Shown one piece after another: positions 8,815 through 18,657 of a stretch of DNA of 64,000 bases. The notes below the pieces were generated by a model. It saw nothing but the letters and a program-made list of their open reading frames with translations, did not search any database and had not been told where the DNA came from. The stretch comes from Sphingobium fuliginis (lineage in GTDB: Bacteria; Pseudomonadota; Alphaproteobacteria; Sphingomonadales; Sphingomonadaceae). How positions within the stretch are numbered: position 1 is the stretch's first letter; every line of letters begins with the position of its first letter. The translations under genes and the position numbers were made by a program. The stretch lies in NCBI RefSeq assembly GCF_004152845.1, contig NZ_SEON01000003.1, forward strand, positions 124,001 through 188,000. Reading direction: 5' to 3'.

Positions 8815-9933
8815 ATGAGTTGGGCCTTGGGGCTTTGGGTGATCCTGCAGGGGCTGAGCGTGATCGGCGTGCTCAACTATTGGCGGCATCTGCCGACGGA
8901 CCGGCAGGAGGAGGCGCCGGAGGGCGTCGCCATGCTGCTGTCGGTGCGGGACGATTGGGATGGGAGCCCCGGTCTCATCGCGCGGCTTAAGGCGCAGACG
9001 GCCCGGTTCCGGCTGGTGGTCGCCACCTCCGGCGCATGCGCGGCGGCGGAGGCGATGGCTGCGCGCGAGGGGGATTGGGTGCAGCTCGTTCGTGCCGGCG
9101 TCGCCGGGGACGAGGGGCAGAAGGTTCACAAGCTGCGCGCGGCCCTGCGCTCCCTGCGGGAGGCTGATCGCTATCTGGTTTTCGTGGATGCGGACATCAT
9201 GCCGCCGCCGCGGCTGGTGGGCCGGCTGCTCTTTCCCCTGGTGCGGGGAAAGGCCGACATCGTCACGGGATACCGGCTGTTGTTGCCGGAAGCGGGCGTG
9301 GCGGCTGCGCTGGTGGGCGCGGTTGAAATGCAACTGGCGACTCTGCCCAGAGCCGCGAGCGCGACCATGCCCTGGGGCGGGGCCATGGCGCTGACGCGGG
9401 AGACGGCGGAGCGGCTGGAACTGGATGCCGCGCTGGCGGGGCGGCTGTCCGACGACATGGCGATCGGGCTGGCCGGATGGCGGGCGAAGCTGCGGTTGCG
9501 GCCGGTGCGCGATCTGCTGGTCGCCAGTCCGCTGGCGCGGCAAGGGGCGCTGGCTTTTGCCGTGCGGCAGTATCGCCATGTCCTGACCAACAGTCCGGGC
9601 ATGTGGCGGATCGCCTGCGCCGTGGCGGGCGTGCAGGCGCTGGGCTGGGTCTGGGCGGTGGGATGGGGCGGCTGGAGCGCCGTGGCGGTGGGTTATGCAG
9701 CGGCTCTCGGCCGGGCGCTGGCGCGGCGGCGGATCGTCGCGGGCGTGCTGGAACCCGGCGAGGCGCGGACGGCGCGGCGGTCGCTCCGTTGGGACGTGCT
9801 GGCGCCATTTGCCGTGTGCTGGGCGCATTGGGGAATTCAGTTGGCGGCGGCCTGCTCCAACCGGATCAGATGGGGCGGCTATGATTATTGGATGAGGAAT
9901 GGAAAGGTCGCGCGGATGGAGAAGGTGGGATGA
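8815..9933 (+). CDS. Membrane glycosyltransferase, ceramide glucosyltransferase-like (GT21/GT2)
   Basis: A 372-residue GT-A fold enzyme with an N-terminal membrane segment and hydrophobic C-terminal segments. The metal-binding pair is D125-A-D127 (VFVDADI). D213-D214 follow in LSDDMAIG, and RQYRH near residue 252 stands where GT21 enzymes carry a (Q/R)xxRW motif. MPWGGAMALTRE forms the acceptor-side loop. This resembles ceramide glycosyltransferases and hopanoid-linked relatives. Sphingomonads make glucuronosyl-ceramide in place of LPS, so a sphingolipid acceptor is plausible but not proven. It is divergent from a lipid A-type acyltransferase, and its stop overlaps the next start in ATGA. Confidence 0.7.
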   Translation: MSWALGLWVILQGLSVIGVLNYWRHLPTDRQEEAPEGVAMLLSVRDDWDGSPGLIARLKAQTARFRLVVATSGACAAAEAMAAREGDWVQLVRAGVAGDEGQKVHKLRAALRSLREADRYLVFVDADIMPPPRLVGRLLFPLVRGKADIVTGYRLLLPEAGVAAALVGAVEMQLATLPRAASATMPWGGAMALTRETAERLELDAALAGRLSDDMAIGLAGWRAKLRLRPVRDLLVASPLARQGALAFAVRQYRHVLTNSPGMWRIACAVAGVQALGWVWAVGWGGWSAVAVGYAAALGRALARRRIVAGVLEPGEARTARRSLRWDVLAPFAVCWAHWGIQLAAACSNRIRWGGYDYWMRNGKVARMEKVG

Positions 9934-10457
9934 GGGCGATGCCGGTCCGCCTTCTGCTGCTCTGCGCCGCTGCGCTGGCGATCCCCGGCCTGAAAGCGCA
10001 AACGGCGCCTCAGGAAACGGCGTCTCAGGAAACAGCCGGGCGGGCCGAACCGGCCGTGGCGCTGGCTGGGCGGGTGACCGATGCAGCCGGTATTTTCAGT
10101 GTCGGGCAGGAGGAAGCGCTGTCCCGGAAGCTCGAAAAGCTGGAGCGATCGACCAGGCACCAGATGGTTGTCGCCACCGTGGCGTCCCTTGACGGGGCGG
10201 AGATCGGATCGTTCACCACCGATCTGGCGAATCAGTGGGGCATCGGGCGCAAGGGCCATGACGATGGCGTGGTCCTGCTGGTCGCCCCGAACGAGCAACT
10301 GGTCCGCATAGCCGTGGGCTTCGGGCTGGAAAGCGTGTTGACGGACGCCTATTGCCAGGGCGTCATCGACAAAAAGATGATCCCCCATTTCCGAAAGGGC
10401 GATCTTTACGGCGGCGTGAACGCCGGTGTCGACGCGTTGATCGAGCGGCTGGATTGA
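9930..10457 (+). CDS. Exported TPM-domain protein
   Basis: A 175-residue protein with a signal peptide (VRLLLLCAAALAIPGLKAQ), a short linker and one TPM domain (YgcG/TLP18.3/Psb32 family). Diagnostic stretches are VTDAAGIFSVGQEEAL, LANQWGIGRKGHDDGVVLLVAP and IAVGFGLESVLTDA. TPM proteins are small periplasmic or membrane-linked domains, some with phosphatase-like activity and roles in membrane-protein quality control. There is no C-terminal membrane segment, so this one is probably periplasmic. The ATG at 9930 overlaps the stop of the glycosyltransferase gene (ATGA), suggesting coupled translation. Another ATG lies at 9939. Confidence 0.8.
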   Translation: MRAMPVRLLLLCAAALAIPGLKAQTAPQETASQETAGRAEPAVALAGRVTDAAGIFSVGQEEALSRKLEKLERSTRHQMVVATVASLDGAEIGSFTTDLANQWGIGRKGHDDGVVLLVAPNEQLVRIAVGFGLESVLTDAYCQGVIDKKMIPHFRKGDLYGGVNAGVDALIERLD

Positions 10458-10618
10458 GCGCCCTCCATTCCGCCAGGGACAGCCGCTCTGTTCCCGTATT
10501 TCTCCTCTCTTTCCTGGCCAGTGGCTATTCCGTCGCTTGCGAATTGGCTCTAGGCGATCGCCCTTAATGGCTTTCGACGCCGGAAACGCCTATCCAGCAA
10601 AGAAAAATCGGGCGCACG

Positions 10619-11761
10619 ATGAGCGAGCGAAAGGCGTCATCGATGCAATGCGCGACACAACGTTGGGAGTGGCTGGACTGTGCCAAGGGAATTGGCATCG
10701 TCACTGTCGTGGTGGGCCATGCGGTCACGGGGCGGCTGCATGACTGGATCTACCTGTTCCACATGCCGCTGTTCTTCATCCTGTCGGGCATAGCCTATCA
10801 TTCCGAACCGTCCGCGCAGTTGATCTACAAGCGCGTCTTTTCCCTGTTGCTGCCTTATGGCTGCTTCCTCACATTGCTGACGGGCATGCAGGACGCCGGC
10901 ATGATGCTGGATGGGAAAAGCTGGTCCGCGATCTTCCATTCCGACCTGCTGCTGGCCCGGCGCATGCTGTTCGGCGGGCGGCAGCTTACCGGCTGGTTCG
11001 GAACGGCCTGGTTCATCACCGTCCTTTTCGGGGCGCAGGTCGCCTTCAACGCCATGGCCCGGCGCATGGGGGAGGGGTGCGGGGTGCGGTTGATCCCGCT
11101 GCTCCTGCTGATGCTGGTCATCGCCTATCCGCTGGGCGGCTATTCGCTGGCGTGGAATATGGCGGTGCTGCCCATGGCGATATTCTTCCTCGGCATCGGC
11201 AGCCTTTGGGCATCGACCTTCCTGCTGGGAGGCGAGCCGGTGTTCGAAGGTCCGGTGCACCTGCTGATCGCCATCGTGACGCTGTTGCTGACGCCCTTCA
11301 TCCTGCCGATGGACATGAAGTTCGGCCATTATGGCTCGGCCCTGACCAGCGTCGCAGGGGCGATCGGATGGTCGCACATGATCGTGTGGCTGAGCCGGTG
11401 GCTGGCATCGGGGCCGCTGACGCCGCTTGGCATCGGCCGCAAATTCGCCCTGCTGGGACGGGCGTCCCTCGTGATCCTCTTCATGCACAGGATGGTGCTG
11501 ATCGAGACGCAGCCATGGTGGCCCGCCTCCGTGCGCATCGTGGTGGCGCTGGCGGTCCCGGTCCTGTTCTATCTGCTGCTCGAAAGAAGCTCGCCAATCA
11601 TTCGGCTGGGCCTGCTGGGACTGCGCCGGCCGGTCCCGCCACCGGCATGGGTGCGCAGGATCGACGGACTATCGCATCATCCTGCCATGGCTGTCAGGGC
11701 GCAGGGGGTCATGACGGCGCCGCGGCCTGCCGCGCGGGCGCGCCGCGCCAGAGGCCGGTGA
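10619..11761 (+). CDS. Membrane acyltransferase (acyltransferase family 3)
   Basis: A 380-residue polytopic inner-membrane protein with about ten hydrophobic segments. The N-terminal WLDCAKGIGIVTVVVGHAV block with its conserved His and the LFHMPLFFILSG motif are typical of the acyltransferase-3 / OafA / fucose 4-O-acetylase group. These enzymes O-acylate surface carbohydrates or peptidoglycan, drawing acyl groups from the cytoplasm. The hydrophilic Arg-rich C-terminal tail of about 60 residues is unusual. It follows the TPM gene after a 161-bp gap containing a GGCGATCGCC palindrome. Its stop abuts the end of the convergent DUF952 gene. The substrate is unknown. Confidence 0.75.
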   Translation: MSERKASSMQCATQRWEWLDCAKGIGIVTVVVGHAVTGRLHDWIYLFHMPLFFILSGIAYHSEPSAQLIYKRVFSLLLPYGCFLTLLTGMQDAGMMLDGKSWSAIFHSDLLLARRMLFGGRQLTGWFGTAWFITVLFGAQVAFNAMARRMGEGCGVRLIPLLLLMLVIAYPLGGYSLAWNMAVLPMAIFFLGIGSLWASTFLLGGEPVFEGPVHLLIAIVTLLLTPFILPMDMKFGHYGSALTSVAGAIGWSHMIVWLSRWLASGPLTPLGIGRKFALLGRASLVILFMHRMVLIETQPWWPASVRIVVALAVPVLFYLLLERSSPIIRLGLLGLRRPVPPPAWVRRIDGLSHHPAMAVRAQGVMTAPRPAARARRARGR

Positions 11762-12105
11762 TCAGAAACCCGCCGGAAAGAGATGCCTGCCCTGCTCGTC
11801 CAGGCGCAGGACCACCTTGCCTGCAACAGCGCTGAGCGGCAGGTCGCCATAGAGGTGCGGGAAGAGGGCGCCGCCGCGCGACTCTTCCCATTTCAGCGCG
11901 TCCCCGAAAGGCGCCAGGTCGACCATCAGCATCACCAGATGGTCCTGCCCCGCAAAATGCCTGGCGGCGGTTTCGGCGGCCTGTTCGCGGGTCGACATGT
12001 GGATATAGCCATCCGCAAGATCGACCGGCGCGCCCTTGAACACGCCGTCCGCCTTCAACTGGTCATACTGATCGCCGGTCAGGATCTTGTAGGCGAAGAG
12101 GTCTG

Positions 12106-12109
<4 letters not shown>
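11762..12109 (-). CDS. DUF952 family protein
   Basis: A 115-residue cytosolic protein matching the DUF952 pattern: an N-terminal YKILTGDQYDQLKADGVFKGAPVDLADGYIHMST segment, a central QDHLVMLMVDL strand and a C-terminal FPHLYGDLPLSAV. The fold is related to ADP-ribosyl-transfer-type domains in some classifications, but no activity is established. The GTG start at 12109 overlaps the gyrA stop in a GTGA arrangement, so it is almost surely translated from the gyrA message. This pairing is its only functional clue. Confidence 0.85.
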
Positions 12110-14841
<2,732 letters not shown>

Positions 14842-15115
14842 TGCGATTCTCTTTTTGGATGGATATGGTTCGTTGCTGCTGCACTAGCGGAGCGAAACAA
14901 TATTGTCACCCCTCGCGCGCACGCGCGCACGCGACGGGAATGAGCGGTATGGACCATGAGCCGCGCGATCGGCGCGCCAGATTGTTTCGCGCGATCCGTT
15001 CCTTGGGGCTGACAGGCGGTTAACTGGTGCATATAGGTCGTTCAAACGTTATTCACGCGCCGACCCCTAATCGGCGTAAACAAAGGCCGCCTGTCCCCCG
15101 GGCGCAGAGGAGAAG
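14842..15115. promoter_or_regulatory. Divergent promoter region of gyrA and the first TPR gene
   Basis: A 274-bp gap between divergent genes. It contains 20 bases of perfectly alternating pyrimidine-purine sequence (14914-14933, mostly CG steps), which can adopt Z-DNA under negative supercoiling. On the plus-strand side a strong GAGGAG Shine-Dalgarno sits just before the ATG at 15116. I could not assign -35/-10 elements with confidence. Confidence 0.45.
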
Positions 15116-16396
15116 ATGAACATGCGTTTTGTTACCCCCGTGGCGCTCGCGCTGACTCTCGCGCTGGCTGGCGGCGCCGTTTCGGTTCCGGCATTCGCGG
15201 CCAAGAAGGAAGAAAAGAAGGGCGGCGCGCCCAAGCTGAACGTCTCGCCCGACGTGGTCAAGGCGCTGCAGACCGCGCAGCAAGCCGCCGAGAAGCAGGA
15301 TTTCGCAGCGGCCAAGGCCGCGCTGGCCGACGCCGACAGCAAGGCCAAGTCGAACGACGACAAATATCAGATCGGCGCCATCAAGCTGAACACCTCCATC
15401 GCCGGCAAGGATGCGGCGATGCAGAGCGAGGCGCTGACCCAGATGCTGGACAGCGGCCTCACCCCGCCGGAACAGGCCGGCCAGTTCAACGCCGTCGCCG
15501 CCGACCAGGCGCTGCAGGCGAAGAATTACGATCTTGCCATCACCCGCGCCCAGGCCGCGGCGCAGGCCGGTTACAAGCCCGAAGCGGTGAATGTGACGCT
15601 GGCGCAGGCCTATTTCGGCAAGGCCGGCACCGCCAACGCTTCGGTCGAGCCGCAGCGTGGCCTGAACCAGCAGGGTCTGGCCGCGCTCAAGGCCGCGGCG
15701 GACGCCACCAGGGCCTCGGGCGGCCAGGTGCCGGCGCAATGGTACCAGATCGGCGTCAGCCGCGCGGCGACGGCGAAGCTGCCTGAAGTCACCGAATGGG
15801 CCAAGATGGCCTATCAGGCTGCGCCCAGCGGCGAAAATCTGCGCACGCTGATCCGTCTGTTCCAGCAGGCCAATCCCAATATCTCAAACCGCGAGAATCT
15901 GGACGTGCTGCGCCTGATGGCGACCTCCGGCGGCCTGGTCGTGGCGCAGGATTATCTGGAATATGCCGAAATGGCGTCGAAGACCGGCATCTATGGCGAA
16001 GTGAAGTCCGCGATCGACGCGGGCCGCGGCAAGGGCGTGCTGAACGCCAGCCAGGGCGGTGACCTGTACCAGCCTGCCGTGTCCAAGATCGCGGGCGACA
16101 AGGGCTCGCTGGGCACGGCCGAGGCCGATGCGCGCAAGGCGGCTAATGGCAAGATCGCGGCGGCCACGGCCGACGCCTATCTGGGCTATGGCGACTATGC
16201 CAAGGCGGCGGCGATGTTCGAACTCGCCAAGCAGAAGGGCGGCGTCGACGCGGACGAGATCAACACCCGCATGGGCATCGCCAAGGCGCTGGGCGGCGAC
16301 AATGCTTCGGCCAAGGCGGCTTTCCAGTCGGTGCAGGCCGGTTCGCGCAAGCAGATCGCCGATCTGTGGCTGACCTATCTGGCCACCAAGGCCTGA
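15116..16396 (+). CDS. Exported TPR-repeat protein (first of a tandem pair)
   Basis: A 426-residue protein with a signal peptide ending near PAFA (about residue 28), a lysine-rich linker (KKEEKKGG) and a helical, alanine-rich body. TPR-like repeats are visible, for instance QQAAEKQDFAAAKAALADA and DAYLGYGDYAKAAAMFELAKQKGGVD. It probably acts as a periplasmic scaffold. No enzyme motif is seen. A GAGGAG ribosome site precedes the ATG. The gene ends in a strong terminator, and a paralogue follows (16503-17771) with related C-terminal repeats, indicating tandem duplication. The function is unknown. Confidence 0.75.
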   Translation: MNMRFVTPVALALTLALAGGAVSVPAFAAKKEEKKGGAPKLNVSPDVVKALQTAQQAAEKQDFAAAKAALADADSKAKSNDDKYQIGAIKLNTSIAGKDAAMQSEALTQMLDSGLTPPEQAGQFNAVAADQALQAKNYDLAITRAQAAAQAGYKPEAVNVTLAQAYFGKAGTANASVEPQRGLNQQGLAALKAAADATRASGGQVPAQWYQIGVSRAATAKLPEVTEWAKMAYQAAPSGENLRTLIRLFQQANPNISNRENLDVLRLMATSGGLVVAQDYLEYAEMASKTGIYGEVKSAIDAGRGKGVLNASQGGDLYQPAVSKIAGDKGSLGTAEADARKAANGKIAAATADAYLGYGDYAKAAAMFELAKQKGGVDADEINTRMGIAKALGGDNASAKAAFQSVQAGSRKQIADLWLTYLATKA

Positions 16397-16411
16397 TCTT
16401 TGCCTGATGGA

Positions 16412-16445
16412 GGCGCGCTGCCCGGTCCGGGCGGTGCGCCTTTTT
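16412..16445 (+). terminator. Intrinsic terminator between the two TPR genes
   Basis: GGCGCGCTGCCCG pairs with CGGGCGGTGCGCC (16412-16440) around a 3-base loop, followed by T5. It should end transcription of the first TPR gene, so the second needs its own promoter or read-through. Confidence 0.85.
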
Positions 16446-16502
16446 CATCTTCGAACATGATGACGGTCTGGCTGGAGCCAGGCGACAAGGGGGATGGCTG
16501 AC

Positions 16503-17771
16503 ATGGCCATGATGAGACATTCGAATCTGACCTGCGGGCTGCTGGCCGGCGCCGCCCTGATGGCGGCCGCGCCCGCCGTTGCGAAGAAGCCGGCCGTCGG
16601 CCCCGCGATCCAGATGTCGGACAGTTTCCGCGCCGCGACGCAGGCGGCGGACAGCGCGATCAAGGCCGGGGATGTCTCGACCGCGCAGGCCCAGATTTCG
16701 GGCCTGATGCCGGTCAGCGATTTCGAGGCCTATGTGGCGGCTGGCCTGCGGTTCCAGCTGGCGGTGCTGAAGGTCGACCGGCAGGCGCAGCGGGTGGCAT
16801 TGAACGACATGTTCAAGACCTCCTCGGTGCCCAAGGGCGATATGCCGCGCCTGCGCTATATCGCGGGCTATCTGTCCTATATCGTCGGCAATTACGACGA
16901 TGCGACGGCGCAGCTCGATTACGCCCGGACGCTCGGTTACGATCCGATCGACGCCACCATGCTGCGCGCGGACATCGCCATCCGGCGCAACAAGCCCAAG
17001 GATGCGCGAGGCTTCGTGCAGGAGGCGCTGGCGCGGCAGCGGACGGCCGGGCAGCCGATACCGGCCGCCTGGTACGACCGGGCGATCTCCATGGCCTATC
17101 AGGCAGGGGACTGGACGGAGTTGGGGGCGTTGTATCGGGAGCGCCTTGCCCATTATGATTCGGCAGGGGAATGGCGGTCCGCTCTCGCCAATTACCTGAC
17201 GGCGCCCGGCATGGATGCGCAGGTGCAGCTCGACCTCTATCGCCTGCAGGCGGCCAATGGCGCCATGGCGAGCGAGCGCGACTACCAGGCCTATGCGCAA
17301 CTGGCCGACAAGACGGGCTATAGCGCGGAGACCAAGGCGATCATCGAGGCCGGTCGCTCGGCTGGCAAGCTGACGCCGACACAGGCGGCGACGGCGCAAT
17401 TGCTGAAGAGCGCAACGCCCAAGGCTGCGAAGGAAATCGCGGGCCTGCCCGCCGCGGCGAAGAAGGCTTCGGCGGCAAAGGACGGGTCGGCAGCCATGGC
17501 CGTGGGCGACACCTATTTCTCGCTCGGCCAGTTCCCGCAGGCGGTCGAGCAATATCGCCTTGCCCTGAGCAAGGGAGGCGTCGATGCCGGCAGGGCCAAT
17601 GCACGGCTTGGCGTGGCGCTGGCGCGGTCGGGCGATCTGGCCGGGGCGAAGGCCGCACTGGGACAGGTGACGACGGGCAACTGGGCGAATGTCGCTGGCT
17701 TCTGGTCCGTCTGGGTGGATCAGCAGAGCAGGAAGACGGCCTCCATGCCGACGGTGGCGCCTGCGAGCTGA
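16503..17771 (+). CDS. Exported TPR-repeat protein (second of a tandem pair)
   Basis: About 422 residues with a signal peptide (MRHSNLTCGLLAGAALMAAAPAVA region) and helical repeats. GDTYFSLGQFPQAVEQYRLALSKGGVDAGRANARLGVALARSGD aligns with the matching C-terminal block of the preceding gene, so the two are paralogues. The start is uncertain. An ATG at 16494 directly abuts the AGGGGG ribosome site, while the ATG at 16503 has normal spacing and is preferred. Further ATGs follow at 16509 and 16512. No catalytic motif is evident. It is convergent with the lrp gene, with a 137-bp inverted-repeat element between them. Confidence 0.75.
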   Translation: MAMMRHSNLTCGLLAGAALMAAAPAVAKKPAVGPAIQMSDSFRAATQAADSAIKAGDVSTAQAQISGLMPVSDFEAYVAAGLRFQLAVLKVDRQAQRVALNDMFKTSSVPKGDMPRLRYIAGYLSYIVGNYDDATAQLDYARTLGYDPIDATMLRADIAIRRNKPKDARGFVQEALARQRTAGQPIPAAWYDRAISMAYQAGDWTELGALYRERLAHYDSAGEWRSALANYLTAPGMDAQVQLDLYRLQAANGAMASERDYQAYAQLADKTGYSAETKAIIEAGRSAGKLTPTQAATAQLLKSATPKAAKEIAGLPAAAKKASAAKDGSAAMAVGDTYFSLGQFPQAVEQYRLALSKGGVDAGRANARLGVALARSGDLAGAKAALGQVTTGNWANVAGFWSVWVDQQSRKTASMPTVAPAS

Positions 17772-17815
17772 GGGAGAAGCCGGGCTGCTTATTGGCCGGA
17801 ATTGGCCAATCCAAG

Positions 17816-17952
17816 ACATTCCCCTCCCGTAAACGGGAGGGGTTAGGGGTGGGCGCGAGCGTAGCGAGCTTCTGACTTAGCCGTTGCAAAACAGCGCAGA
17901 TGCCGCGCCAGCCCACCCCCTAGCCCCCTCCCGCCTGCGGGAGGGGGAATGT
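17816..17952. repeat. 137-bp sphingomonad-type inverted-repeat element
   Basis: The ends ACATTCCCCTCCCG and CGGGAGGGGGAATGT are near-perfect inverted copies, and the similarity continues inward (GGTTAGGGGTGGGC against GCCCACCCCCTAGCCC). Each end also forms its own small hairpin. It lies between convergent genes (TPR gene and lrp) and could act as a bidirectional terminator or mRNA stabiliser. A separate palindrome (ATTGGCC, GGAATT, GGCCAAT at 17791-17810) sits just outside. Short elements of this form recur in sphingomonad genomes, as recalled. Confidence 0.7.
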
Positions 17953-17979
17953 CCGTAATCCACCCCTGATCGTTACCCT

Positions 17980-18453
17980 TCAAACGGGCAGCGGCACGCC
18001 CGGCAGGTTCTTGGATGTCCTTATGGTGAGCGAGGTCTTCACGCTGACCACATTCGGGGCGGGCGTCAGTTTCGACGTCAGGAATTGCTGGAAGCTTTGC
18101 AGGTCCTTCGCCACCACCTTCAGGATGAAGTCGATTTCGCCGTTCAGCATATAGCATTCGCGCACCTCGGGCAGGGTGGCGATGTGGTCCTCAAATGCCT
18201 TCAGGTCGGCTTCGGCCTGACTCTTCAGGCTGACCATCGCGAAGACCGTGATGGTGTAGCCCAGCATCGATGGGTTGACCACGGCATGGTAGGAACTGAT
18301 GGCCCCGCTTTCCTCAAGGGCGCGGACGCGGCGCAGGCACGGGGGAGCCGTCAGGCCCACCTTGCGGGCCAGCTCCACATTGGTCATCCTGCCGTCACCC
18401 TGCAATTCGCCAAGGATCTGGAGGTCGATGTCGTCAATATTGGGGCCGGCCAT
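17980..18453 (-). CDS. Lrp/AsnC family transcriptional regulator
   Basis: A 157-residue protein with an N-terminal helix-turn-helix (DIDLQILGELQGDGRMTNVELARKVGLTAPPCLRRVRALEESG) and a C-terminal RAM/AsnC ligand-binding domain (VFAMVSLKSQAEADLKAFEDHI through VREC.MLNGEIDF). Such proteins form dimers or octamers and sense amino acids. The ATG at 18453 is clear. A perfect 7-bp-arm palindrome at 18507-18523 in the upstream region is a candidate operator, fitting the usual autoregulation. It is divergent from a sensor-kinase-like gene. The target regulon cannot be told from the window. Confidence 0.9.
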   Translation of the reverse strand: MAGPNIDDIDLQILGELQGDGRMTNVELARKVGLTAPPCLRRVRALEESGAISSYHAVVNPSMLGYTITVFAMVSLKSQAEADLKAFEDHIATLPEVRECYMLNGEIDFILKVVAKDLQSFQQFLTSKLTPAPNVVSVKTSLTIRTSKNLPGVPLPV

Positions 18454-18506
18454 TATTCCGCTTATTTCCTTGCCAGTTAATAAGGCGTTACCATAATAAT
18501 ATTTCA

Positions 18507-18523
18507 GGACAATGCAATTGTCC
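18507..18523. promoter_or_regulatory. Perfect palindrome in the lrp upstream region
   Basis: GGACAATGCAATTGTCC, with 7-bp arms and a 3-bp centre, lies 54-70 bp upstream of the lrp start and about 140 bp upstream of the divergent kinase-like gene. It is a candidate operator for the Lrp protein or another dimeric regulator. The adjacent TATTATTATGG on the minus strand may hold the -10 element. Confidence 0.5.
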
Positions 18524-18657
18524 CACTATGCGACGTTCGCATAAGAACCCGTCCGCGGCCCTTCCCCTTTGCGGCGCGAAGCATTATTCCTGTGTAACGA
18601 TCTCTCCGGCGGAAAGTTTTTCAGCGCTGCGCCGGGGCTGGAATTTGGGGAATTCGG

